From assembly GCA_963575745.1 (NCBI GenBank), contig CAUYUJ010009835.1:233501-265000 (forward strand): DNA of 31,500 bases. Reading direction: 5' to 3'. Below, piece by piece: positions 9,205 through 17,345 of this stretch. How positions within the stretch are numbered: the first letter of the stretch is position 1; each line of letters opens with the position of its first letter. The DNA comes from Prorocentrum cordatum. Lineage: Eukaryota; Sar; Dinophyceae; Prorocentrales; Prorocentraceae. The translations under genes and the position numbers were made by a program. The notes under the pieces are model-generated. The model was not told the DNA's origin. It saw only the letters and a program-made list of their open reading frames with translations, and ran no database searches.

Positions 9205-9905
9205 GTCAAACCAGGCCAAACCACCCATAAGTAGACCAGACCCTGTCCACAAGTAGAGCAAAACCCGCCCAAAAGTAGACCATACCACCCATAAGTAGAC
9301 CAGACCCCGCCCAAAAGTAGATCAGACCACGCCCAAAAGTAGATCAGACCACACACAAGGAGACCAGACCCCGCCCAAAAGGAGATCACACCCCGCCCAA
9401 AAGTAGATCAGACCACCCGCAAAGAGACCGGACCCCGTCCAAAAGTAGACCAGACTCGCCAGACAGTAGACCAGACCACCCTTGAGTAGACCAGACCCCG
9501 CCTTAAAGTAGGTCAGACCCCGCCCAAAAGTAGATCAGACCACCGACAAGGAGACCAGGCCCCGTCCAAAAGTAGACCAGACCCGCCCAACAGTAGACCA
9601 GACCACCCTTGAGTAGACCAGACCCCGCCTTAAAGTAGGTCAGACCACGCCCAGAAGTGCATCAGACCACCCACAAGGACGCCAGACCTCGCCCAAAAGT
9701 AGATCAGACCCCGCCCAATAGTAGATCAGACCACCCACAAGGAGACCAGACCCCGTTCGCAAGTAGAGCAGACCCCGCCCAAAAGTAGATCAGACCACCC
9801 ACTAGTAGACCAAACCCTGTGCCCCAGTAGAGCAGGCCCGCCCAAAAGTACACCAGACCACACGCAAGTAGAGCAGACTCCGCCCAAAGTGCGTCACACC
9901 CCGTC
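9205..9905. repeat. satellite A, block 2 (left arm of palindrome)
   Basis: This has the same 20-22 bp AGTAGATCAGACCCCGCCCA-type units in the same orientation as block 1. It passes directly into satellite B. Together with the inverted block at 11040-12020 it forms the outer arms of a giant palindrome. Confidence 0.95.
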
Positions 9906-9907
9906 CA

Positions 9908-10404
9908 GAAAGAAAAAGGGCCCGCTTCTGGAAACCAGGGAAGACAGCCCGGGCAGTTTCTGGAAACGAAAAAAGAAAACCAGGCCGTTTATGAAACCGA
10001 GAGAAGAAAACCGGGCCGTTTCTGGAAACGAGGAAAGGAAAAGGGCCGTTTCTGAAACCGAGGGAAGAAAACCGGGCCGTTTCTGGAAACGAGAAAACAA
10101 AACCGGCCCGTTTCTGGAAACGAGGAAAGAAAAAGGGCCGTTTCTGAAACCGAGGGAAGAAAACCGGGCCGTTTCTGGAAACGAGGAAAGAAAACCGGGC
10201 CGTTTCTGGAAACGAGGAAAGAAAAAGGGCCGTTTCTGAAACCGATGGAAGAAAACCGGGCCGTTTCTGGAAACGAAGCAAGAAAACCGGCCCGTTTCTG
10301 AAACCCAGGGAAGAAAACCAGACTGCTTCTGGAAACGAAGGAGGAAAGTAGCCCACTAGGCATGCTTTCATTTTCTCATCTCGGTTCTGAAACCGAGGGA
10401 AGAA
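9908..10404. repeat. satellite B, left arm (~31 bp units, HSE-like)
   Basis: Units of about 30-31 bp alternate between two types. One is centred on CGTTTCTGGAAACG followed by aggaaagaaaa, the other on CGTTTCTGAAACCGAGGG followed by aagaaaaccgg. The first contains the inverted dyad TTC-TG-GAA inside a 14-bp near-palindrome, the geometry of a heat-shock element. The reading frames within it are artefacts. Confidence 0.93.
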
Positions 10405-10420
10405 AACATGTTCGGATTTG

Positions 10421-10492
10421 GCATGTTGGCGAGCATGTTGTGGGCCCTATATGACATGTAGTATAGAGCCCACAACATTCTCGCCAACATGC
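10421..10492. repeat. core hairpin of the giant palindrome
   Basis: The left arm 10421-10450 and right arm 10463-10492 are reverse complements at 28 of 30 positions, with a 12-nt loop (atgacatgtagt). Inside the arms are GCATGTTGGCGAG and TGGGCCCTAT and their complements. It is the only non-satellite DNA inside the palindrome apart from about 60 bp on its right, where the AACATGTTCGGAT word is repeated. Confidence 0.9.
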
Positions 10493-10597
10493 TAGACCCG
10501 AACATATTTTCTTCGCTCGGTTTTGCAACCGAGCGAAGAAAACATGTTCGGATTTCCGACATGTTTTCTTTCTTTGTGTGTGGGGGGGGGGGGGACC

Positions 10598-11034
10598 ACA
10601 AGTTTTCTTCTGTCGTTTCCAGAAACGGTAGGGTTTTCTTCCCTCGGTTTCAGAAACGGCCCTTTTTCTTTCCTCGTTTCCAGAAACGGCCCGGTTTTCT
10701 TTCCTCGTTTCCAGAAACGGCCCGGTTTTCTTCTCTCGGTTTCAGAAACGGCCCTTTTTCTTTCCTCGTTTCCAGAAACGGGCCGGTTTTGTTTTCTCGT
10801 TTCCAGAAACGGCCCGGTTTTCTTCCCTCGGTTTCAGAAACGGCCCTTTTTCTTTCCTCGTTTCCAGAAACGGGCCGGTTTTGTTTTCTCGTTTCCAGAA
10901 ACGGCCCGGTTTTCTTCCCTCGGTTTCAGAAACGGCCTTTTTTCTTTCCTCGTTTCCAGAAACGGCCCGGTTTTCTTTTCGCGTTTCCAGAAACGGCCCG
11001 GTTTTCCTTCCTCGTTTCCAGAAACGGCCCGGTT
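10598..11034. repeat. satellite B, right arm (inverted)
   Basis: This is the reverse complement of the 9908-10404 array, with units CGTTTCCAGAAACGGCCCGG and cctcggtttcagaaacggcc. It borders satellite A on its outer side, just as the left arm does. Confidence 0.93.
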
Positions 11035-11039
11035 ATATT

Positions 11040-12020
11040 TTATGGTCGGGGTCTGATTTACTTTTGGGAGGGGTCTGGTCAACTTATGTGTGGTCTGGTC
11101 TACTTTTGTGCGGGCCTGCTCTACTTGTGGACAAGGTCTGGTCTACTAGTGCGTGGTCTGATCCGCTTCTTGGGCGGGGTCTGATCTACTTTTGGGTGGG
11201 GCATGATCTCCTTGCGGGTGGTCCGATCTACTTTTGGGCGGGGTCTGATCTAGTTTTGGGCGGGGTCTGGTCTACATGTGGGTGGTATGATATGCGTCTG
11301 GGCGGGTCTGCCCTATTTGTGGACCAGGTCTGGTCTACGTTTGGGTGGTCTGATCTACTTTTGGGCAGGTCTGGTCTACTTTTAGGCGGGGTCTGGTCTC
11401 CTTGCGGGTGGTCTGATCTACTTTTGGGCGGTGTCTGATCTACTTGCGGGCGGGATCTTGTCTCCATGTGGGTGGTCTGATCTACTTTTGGGCGAGGTCT
11501 GATCTACTTTTTGGGGGGGTCTGGTCTACGTATGGGTGGTCGGGTCTGCTGGGCGGGTCTGCTCTACTTTAGGGCGGGATCTGGTCTCCTTGTGGGTGGT
11601 CTGATGTACTTTTGGGCGGGGTCTGATCTACTTTTGGGTGGGGTCTGATCTCCTTGCGGGTGGTTTGATCTGCAATTGGGCGGGTCTGCTCTACTTGTGG
11701 ACGGGGTCTGGTCTCCTTGTGGGTGGTCTGATGTACTTTTGGGCGGGGTCTGGTCTCCGAGTGGGTGGTCTGATCTACTTTCGGGCGGGGTCTGATCTAC
11801 TTTTGGGCGGGGTGTGGTCTATTTGCGGGTGGTCTGCTCTGCTTTTGGGCGGGTGTGCTGTACTTGTGGGCAGGGTCTGGTCTACGTATGGGTGGTCGGA
11901 TTTATTTTTGGACGGGGTCTGGCCTACTTTGACGCGGGGTCTGGTCTCCTTGTGGGTTGTCTGATGTACTTTTGGGCGTGGTCTGATCTACTTTTTTGGG
12001 CGGGGTGTGATCTACTTTAG
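11040..12020. repeat. satellite A, block 3 (inverted)
   Basis: The units read tctgatctacttttgggcgg and ggtctggtctccttgtgggt, that is the reverse complement of blocks 1, 2 and 4. It ends sharply at about 12020 and is followed by ATGC-rich low-complexity DNA. Confidence 0.95.
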
Positions 12021-12480
12021 ACCATGAATTTCCATGGCGTGTGTTTGTTTCATCTTCTTAACTTGTTTGCTTTGCTACGACATGCTATCCCAAACCGTGC
12101 TCCGTGATCGTTTGAACGCTGTCCATATGTACGCATTCCCGTGGTATGCCATGCGTTGTTAAGCAATGCTGTGCCACGCCGTTCGCTGCTCTCCGGTGTG
12201 GTGCGATGCTATGCTATAGTATGCGACGCCATCCGACGGGATGCCATGCTGTAGCTCTGGTGTTCCCACCCAACAACCTCTCTGTGAGACACATGGTGGT
12301 CGTGTGTGAATGTTGTACACAGTACGGCTCTGGCGTACTTCTGGGCAGTGTCTGGACTTGGTGCGAGTGTGCTCTGTGCATTGCATTGCAACGCCTTGCG
12401 AACACATGGAACCTTGTGCGATGCGATGATATGCCGTGCTAGGCCACGCGATGCAGTGCTATGCGATCCCATGCTATGGC
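12021..12480. repeat. ATGC-rich degenerate sequence with embedded unique part
   Basis: The words ATGCTATGC, GCGATGC and ATGCCATGC recur at about 12080-12260 and 12415-12478, like those at 1-178. The part between contains the variant mini-hairpin at 12321-12339. There is no convincing gene. Confidence 0.55.
12321..12339 (+). repeat. variant intergenic mini-hairpin, AGTAC/GTACT arms
   Basis: AGTAC-G-GC-TCTG-GC-GTACT keeps the CTCTGGC core of the family with a perfect 5-bp arm of unrelated sequence. The inner stem is shortened and the bulged base is G. It lies outside any coding block. Confidence 0.65.
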
Positions 12481-12599
12481 TCCTGTCGGGCCCTCCCCCC
12501 CGGGGTGGCTGGTCGCGTGGGAATGTCGGCGCGGAATCTCAGAGACTTCATAGAGCTGCGCGTGCCAGCCATGCAAGTTTGCGCGCGCCTGGCACGCGG

Positions 12600-12786
12600 A
12601 GGGACGGGGGCAGGGGTGGGGCGGAAAGTGGGAGGAGGAGGAGGTTTTGGACGAGGACGAGGACGAGGACGAAGAGGAGGGAGTGGAAGTGGGAGGAGGA
12701 GGAAGGAGTAGTAGAGCAGGAGGGAGTAGAAGACGAGAGGAAGTGGGACGAGGAGGAAGGAGTACAAGAGGTGGGAGAGAACAACC
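12600..12786. repeat. purine-rich GGA/GAC low-complexity tract
   Basis: The tract consists of ggaggaggagg, acgaggacgagg and aggaagtgggagg words without a fixed period. All frames through it are Glu/Gly/Arg-rich and should not be taken as genes. Confidence 0.8.
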
Positions 12787-13206
12787 ATGGAATATGGGGA
12801 GGCGGACCAATCGTCGCCACGGCTGGAGCATGCTGGAGCCACGGAGGCATCGTCGCCACGGCTGCCTTCGCCTCGAAACTCTGGCCAGAGCGTCGCCACG
12901 TCGCCAACGTCTCTAGGAGAGCAGTGCGCCCCCGGAGGGCCGTTCGTCGCCACGGCTGGACGCACCTCTGAAAATCGAGGCGGTTGGATCCTGGGAGGGC
13001 TCCAGGGAGCGGTTGTGAGTAAGACGGGGAGGAGGAAAAAGAGGCAGGGGGCAGCTGCTCTCCACAGCCGTCTCGGCCCAAGCCGCTCGTGCTGCAAGCG
13101 CCTCCAAGCCCTCTCGGCCCAGTCCACAGCCGCTCCAAGCCCTCTCGGCCGGGATGTCGGAGCATCCACTCGCTGGGCCCCAACCTTTGGCGGGAGACTT
13201 GACTGA
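12787..13206 (+). CDS. possible small leading ORF before gene 3
   Basis: The ATG at 12787 sits in a good context (aaccATGG) and opens 139 codons, ending in a TGA inside the hairpin-bearing start of gene 3. The peptide is Ser/Pro/Ala-rich with repeated SSPRL words, because the DNA repeats the word cgtcgccacggctg. It has no recognisable domain. It may be a first exon, an upstream ORF or simply open low-complexity DNA. Confidence 0.2.
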   Translation: MEYGEADQSSPRLEHAGATEASSPRLPSPRNSGQSVATSPTSLGEQCAPGGPFVATAGRTSENRGGWILGGLQGAVVSKTGRRKKRQGAAALHSRLGPSRSCCKRLQALSAQSTAAPSPLGRDVGASTRWAPTFGGRLD

Positions 13207-15292
13207 ACCCCAGCCTCTGGCGGGAAACTTGCGGGATTGGCGCCGCGGCAATCCTCTCCGAACCAGCGAGACCATTGCCTTTGGCAATACCAGCGCCAAG
13301 CCGACCCCCGGCGCACAACGGCCGTGGCACTACTACTCAGTCCAAATGCCTACCGGGGGAAGCCACAAGTGGCTCTTCGTTCCTTTCCTCGTGAGGGCCC
13401 CAGCCTCTGGCGGGACACCCCTTCCAATGGGAGCGCCGCAGGAGGCGCAGTTGGAAACCAGAGTGAGGGAGGGCGTTCTGATGGAGCACTACGCCAACAT
13501 CCACCGCCTACGCGCCCTCTTGCTGAGCCACCCGCTCGTCTCCACCGCCACGCCGCACAAGGTGGACAAGGCGCTCGACCCCAAGTGCTTCGACGAGGAC
13601 GGTTGGGCCTATAAATATCACCAGTCCCCTTGGGACTTGTCAGTGACGCTCGCAGCCTCTGGCGCGAAGTTCACCCTCGGATGGACCACAAACCATATCA
13701 AGAAGCCGCTCGCGGCGATGTGGTGGTTGATGCAAGGGAAGGCCGCGACGGCGGATAACCTCGCCCACGCGGAGGCGATATTTTTGGATGTCGCCGAGGC
13801 CGCCCGCTCGTGGCCGCTCGGCTTCCCCCCTGAGGAGGGGGGGGCCGGGGCCAGTGCGAGCTCTTCCTCTGCCGGCGTCGCGCCCCAGCCTCCGGCGGCC
13901 ACTGCGGCGCCGCCGCCGGCCAGGCCCCTGCCTCCGGCGGCAATTGCGGCGCCGCCGCCGGCCAGGCCCGCGCCTCCGGCGGCAACTGCGGCGCCGCCGA
14001 CGGCCGGGCCCCAGCCTCTGGCGGGAGACGCGGCGCGGGCGCCGGCCCGCGCCAGCGAGCCCGCGCCGGAGAGGCCGCCGGCCCCCGGCGAGCCCGCGCC
14101 GCAGAGCCCGCCAGCCCCCAGCCAGCCCGCGCCGCAGAGCCCTCCGGCCCCGGACACCGCCTGTCCGGTGGAGCCTTTGGCGGGGGCGCCCGCCGCCGCG
14201 CCGGGGGCGTCCGCCGACGCCACCAGCGCGGCCTCCGCGCTGCTGCCAGCGGCGAGCGTCGATGCCGGTGCTGCCGCCTGCGACAAGCCTGCGGACAGCG
14301 CCCCAGGCGGCGCCGAGCGCCGCGACCACCTCGAGGATTTCCAGCTGGACGAGGCGATGAGGATGTCCGAGCAGGAATCGGCTGAAGTCCGCGATCTCGA
14401 TTACAGCCCAGATCAGAAGTCGGACCCTCCGTCGGACGAGGAGGAGGAGGGCGTCGAGGCCGACCCAGCGGAGCCGCAGAGCAGGGTGCGTCGCCGCTCG
14501 AGGTCGCGAGCGGGGCCCGCGCGCCCGCGCGACCCAGCCTCTGGCGGGGCGGACGGCGAGATCGACCTCACCATGCACGTGTCCGCCAAGAGGCTGCAGC
14601 GGCTGACCGAGGACCAGAAGGAGCGGCTTCGCCAGATTGTGCGCACCAGCGATAGGCAGCTGCACTTCGGCGATTACTGGCAGAGCAGGCCGCGGGCGGG
14701 GGGTCCTCCTCGGGAGCCAGCGGCGACGGCCAGGGCTCGCGATCAGCATCGGGCGCTGCTCCTCCAGCACCTGCGGGCGCACGCGGACCCGATCCCAGAC
14801 GCCGCAGAGTTCATCGCGGGAATCCCTTCCAAGAACGCCGGGCGCTGGGGCGTCAACGAGGATGTCGTGAAGGCCATCGCCAGCAGGAAGGTCCACTACA
14901 TGCATTTGCTGACCCACCAGATGGAGCACGACCGTCTGCTCTTCTGCGAGGAGTGGCCGGACCTCAGCCCAGCCTCTGGCGGGTGGTGGGTGCTCCAGGA
15001 AGAGGACTGGCTGCAGCTCAAGCAGGAATGGCGGGGGTTGTCTCCAGCGATGCGAAAGCCCAGTCGACCCCCAGCAACGTCCTCTCCGCCCATCCCCGCT
15101 TCCCCCCGCGCGGGAGGGGGGGGGGTCGGCGAACGAGGAGGGAGAGGGCGAGGAGGGGGGAGGGGAGGGGAGAGGGGGCCAGGGCGAGGAGGGGGATTGG
15201 GGAGAGGGCGGCACCGACGGAGACACCCGTCGCCTCGATTGAGGACTTCCCCGGCGTGCGCGACACGCGCGACTACGTCAAGCACATTTTGA
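13154..15292 (+). CDS. unknown Pro/Ala-rich protein, exon 1 (gene 3)
   Basis: The frame opens with ATGTCGGAGCATCC and two adjacent hairpin-bearing repeats (PQPLAGDLTE, PQPLAGNLRD, a 30-bp tandem duplication). Residues of roughly 55-225 look like a folded domain (HYYSVQMP, HKWLFVPFLV, FTLGWTTNHIKK, AAMWWLMQGK). About 235-385 is a Pro/Ala linker with a 14-residue repeat, and about 395-470 is acidic then basic (RRRSRSRAGPARPR). About 475-640 is again domain-like (HLLTHQMEHDRLLFCEEW, EEDWLQLKQEWRGL). From about 15060 the frame enters G/C-rich low-complexity sequence that is probably intronic, so the true exon likely ends near there. No family is recognised. Confidence 0.55.
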   Translation: MSEHPLAGPQPLAGDLTEPQPLAGNLRDWRRGNPLRTSETIAFGNTSAKPTPGAQRPWHYYSVQMPTGGSHKWLFVPFLVRAPASGGTPLPMGAPQEAQLETRVREGVLMEHYANIHRLRALLLSHPLVSTATPHKVDKALDPKCFDEDGWAYKYHQSPWDLSVTLAASGAKFTLGWTTNHIKKPLAAMWWLMQGKAATADNLAHAEAIFLDVAEAARSWPLGFPPEEGGAGASASSSSAGVAPQPPAATAAPPPARPLPPAAIAAPPPARPAPPAATAAPPTAGPQPLAGDAARAPARASEPAPERPPAPGEPAPQSPPAPSQPAPQSPPAPDTACPVEPLAGAPAAAPGASADATSAASALLPAASVDAGAAACDKPADSAPGGAERRDHLEDFQLDEAMRMSEQESAEVRDLDYSPDQKSDPPSDEEEEGVEADPAEPQSRVRRRSRSRAGPARPRDPASGGADGEIDLTMHVSAKRLQRLTEDQKERLRQIVRTSDRQLHFGDYWQSRPRAGGPPREPAATARARDQHRALLLQHLRAHADPIPDAAEFIAGIPSKNAGRWGVNEDVVKAIASRKVHYMHLLTHQMEHDRLLFCEEWPDLSPASGGWWVLQEEDWLQLKQEWRGLSPAMRKPSRPPATSSPPIPASPRAGGGGVGERGGRGRGGGRGGERGPGRGGGLGRGRHRRRHPSPRLRTSPACATRATTSSTF
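13179..14983 (+). repeat. covarying mini-hairpin copies in gene 3, exon 1
   Basis: Copies are at 13179-13194 (inner stem ACC/GGC, one mismatch), 13209-13224, 13399-13414, 13650-13667 (TCGC/GCGA), 14010-14025, 14533-14548 and 14968-14983. Most have CCC/GGG arms here, whereas genes 2 and 4 mostly have CGC/GCG. A decayed one lies near 14164-14178 (cctttggcggggg). They are translated as QPLAG, PASGG or AASGA. Confidence 0.85.
13889..14014 (+). repeat. three 42-bp tandem repeats in coding sequence
   Basis: Units run 13889-13930, 13931-13972 and 13973-14014, each starting with CCTCCGGCGGC and encoding PPAATAAPPPARP-like 14-mers. The next base begins the CCTCTGGCGGG of a clear mini-hairpin (14010-14025). 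The unit boundaries therefore coincide with a decayed hairpin core, suggesting that the array grew from, or around, a hairpin copy. Confidence 0.85.
15060..15232 (+). other. probable low-complexity intron of gene 3
   Basis: A ccccgcgcggg run followed by gggaggggagggg-type DNA separates two protein-like blocks in different frames (LKQEWRGLSPAM in frame 2, then VASIEDFPGVRDTRDYV in frame 1). The most likely acceptor is attgAG before Gacttcc near 15243, fitting the AG-G preference of dinoflagellate introns. I cannot fix the donor, which in this group may be GT, GC or GA. Confidence 0.4.
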
Positions 15293-15771
15293 CGCTGCAC
15301 GATGGCGAGGCCAGGCTTGTGCGCACAGAGTGGAAGCCCTTCCCAGCCTCTGGCGGGAGCATCCTTCAACCTGCCTACTGGCATTACCAATTCGCGCGCA
15401 GCTGGGCGACTTATTCGTGGCTCTCCTCACGCAAAGGGCACTTGACCAACGAAGACTTGGAGTTGATCATGACACAGGACGGCGGCGAGACTGGCTTGAT
15501 GAGGTGGAACCCAGCCTCTGGCGGGAACTGGCAGATCCGCACTGGCCAATTCATCGCGCTGGCCGAACTCTTCTGGTTCGGGAAAGACTGGTGCTCATGC
15601 TACGATATCTACCGCGCTTACCTGAGCCTGCCTGTCTGGATCCAGAAGCGCAAGCATCCTGTCTCGCAGAATGCGCCGGGAACCATGAGGCGCAACGCGA
15701 AAGCGTTTCACTACCAGGAGACCGGTATGCACGGTTTGCCCACGGCGCCTTGGAAACGCGGGCGGCGGTGA
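15200..15771 (+). CDS. gene 3, downstream exon (unknown)
   Basis: The frame-1 block encodes VASIEDFPGVRDTRDYV, EWKPFPASGGSILQPAYW, ARSWATYSWLSSRKGH and ALAELFWFGKDWCSCYDI, ending in the TGA at 15769. Its composition is that of a folded aromatic-rich domain, and it continues gene 3 across the low-complexity gap. The frame extends upstream to 14953, but that part reads as Arg/Gly-rich intron. It contains hairpin copies at 15341-15358 (TCCC/GGGA) and 15510-15525, both read as PASGG. No family is recognised. Confidence 0.5.
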
Positions 15772-15800
15772 GCACGTGCCCTTGGCGCCTTCGGTGCCGA

Positions 15801-16098
15801 TCCCAGCCTCTGGCGGGAATAGTCTCGCGCCCAGCTCTGGTGCCCGTGTCAGTTTTGGCGGAAGTGCAGATTCCGCGCCCAGCTCTGGTGCCCGTGTCAG
15901 TTTTGGCGAGAGTGCAGATTCCGCGCCCGAGCGACGCCGAAAAACGTTTGAAATGAGCTTCCCTCGTCGTCGTCGTCGTCGTCCTCCCCTCCGCCTCCCT
16001 GCTGCATTATTCCTCAGTCCCCCCCCCCTGCTCCCGATGCTTACTTATCTTTCTCCCTCGTGAGGGCCAGGGCGCAGCGAAACCCAGCCTCTGGCGGG
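15801..16098 (+). repeat. hairpins and 48-bp tandem duplication after gene 3
   Basis: Hairpin copies lie at 15801-15818 (TCCC/GGGA) and 16083-16098 (CCC/GGG). Between them a 48-bp unit (gcgcccagctctggtgcccg...) is duplicated at 15827-15874 and 15875-15922. In one frame it encodes APSSGARVSFGGSADS followed by an E-for-G variant. Whether this is translated as a continuation of gene 3 or is 3' UTR is unclear. A (CGT)n run follows at about 15966-15982. Confidence 0.7.
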
Positions 16099-16204
16099 AT
16101 GGAGGCTCGACGTCCGGGGAATGCCCCGGGCAACCAGAACAGGACTGCCTGCCCCGTCCTCCGGGGGACTTCGCTCCTGCGTCGCTATCCCGTCCTCTGC
16201 CTGC

Positions 16205-16375
16205 CCCCGGCTCTACTTGTCCCCCTGGAGCCTCTTGGGGGTTCCTGGGGCCTCCTGGGGCTTCCTGAGGCTTCCCAGGAACTCCAGGGGCCTCCCGGGG
16301 CCTCCTGCGGCCTCCTGGGGCCGCCCGGGACCTCCTGCGCCCTCCTGCGGCCTCCTGCGGCCTCCGGGGCTTTCC
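16205..16375. repeat. CTCCTGGGGCCTC short tandem repeat
   Basis: Imperfect words of 9-15 bp (cctcctggggc, cctcctgcgg) are repeated. This is the same style of repeat as the larger tract at 20040-20860. Open frames through it are Gly/Pro/Leu-rich artefacts. Confidence 0.8.
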
Positions 16376-16435
16376 TGGTAAGAACAACGCAGGACACGTG
16401 ACAAAACAAGGTATACCGAACCAAAAAAAACAAAC

Positions 16436-17160
16436 TCAAAGTAGATCACACCCGCCCAAAAGTAGATGAGACCCGCCCAAAAGTAGGTCAGACCACACGC
16501 AAGGAGACCATACCCCGTGGAAAAGTAGATCAGACCCCGCCCAAATGTAGATCAGACCACCCGCAAGGAGACCGCACCCCGTCCAAAAGTACACCAGACC
16601 CGCCCAAAAGTAGACCAGACCACCCAAAAGTAGACCAGACCCCGTGGAAAAGTAGATCAGACCCCGCCCAAAAGTAGACCAGACCCCGCCCAAAAGTAGA
16701 TCAGACCCCGCCCAAAAGTAGATCAGACCGCCCGCAAGGAGACGTGACCCCACCCACAAGTAGATCATACCCCGCCCAGAAGTAGATCAGACCTCCCACA
16801 AGGAGACCAGACCCCGCCCAAAAGTAGATCAACCCCCAGCCAAAAGAAGATCGGCCCCTGTCCCCAAGTAGCGCAGACCCGCCCAAATGTAGACCAGACC
16901 CCACCCCAAAGTAGATCCAGCCCCGCCCACAAGTAGATCAGACCAGCCGCAAGGAGACCAGACCCCGTCCCAAAGGAGACCAGACCCCGCCCAAAAATAA
17001 ATCAGACCTCCCACATGTGCACCAGACGCCGCCCAGAAGTGTACCAGCCCCACCCCAGAGGAAATCATACCGCCCATTATGAGGCCAGATATCGTCCCAA
17101 AGTAGACCAGTTACCGCCCAGTAGGGCAGATTAAATACACCCAAAGAAAGCACCTGCCCC
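16436..17160. repeat. satellite A, block 4
   Basis: AGTAGATCAGACCCCGCCCA-type units lie in the forward orientation and become more divergent towards the right end. The block separates gene 3 from gene 4, as the other blocks separate genes 1, 2 and 3. Confidence 0.93.
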
Positions 17161-17327
17161 CGCCCATAATTGTACTACACTGCTCTTCGCAGCATGCAAC
17201 AAACGCTTGACGCCCCTCTCACTATCCGATTGTGCGAAGCTGCGTGGGCTCGAGCGCGCGCTGGTCCAGCCCGCGCTCTTCGTGCGGGCTATCGGCCGCG
17301 CGGGGTGACGGAGCGCTCCGCGCGCTC

Positions 17328-17345
17328 TCGCAGCCTCTGGCGCGA
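17328..17345 (+). repeat. mini-hairpin overlapping the presumed start codon of gene 4
   Basis: TCGC-A-GCC-TCT-GGC-GCGA has 4-bp arms, and its last base is the A of the ATG at 17345. If that ATG is the start, the hairpin is the last thing before translation begins. An in-frame stop lies about 40 bp further upstream. Confidence 0.8.

Larger units (their letters stand above)
9205..12020. repeat. giant imperfect palindrome (about 2.8 kb)
   Basis: The order is satellite A forward, satellite B forward, a unique 30-bp inverted core, satellite B reverse, satellite A reverse. The centre lies at about 10457. Correspondence is visible outward through the core, through the flanking GTTCGG / CCGAAC words and the ttttcttc-ctcggttt stretches, and then as matching satellites. 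The right arm is about 300 bp longer. Confidence 0.85.

Noticed and set aside
9908-10404. Regular ~31-bp repeats that could suggest a CRISPR array
   Set aside because: The repeats are contiguous without unique spacers, and the DNA is eukaryotic.
9802-11184. Frames with repeated FPETARFSSLGFRNGP-like peptides
   Set aside because: They translate satellite B in both arms and in several frames at once, with no unique sequence.
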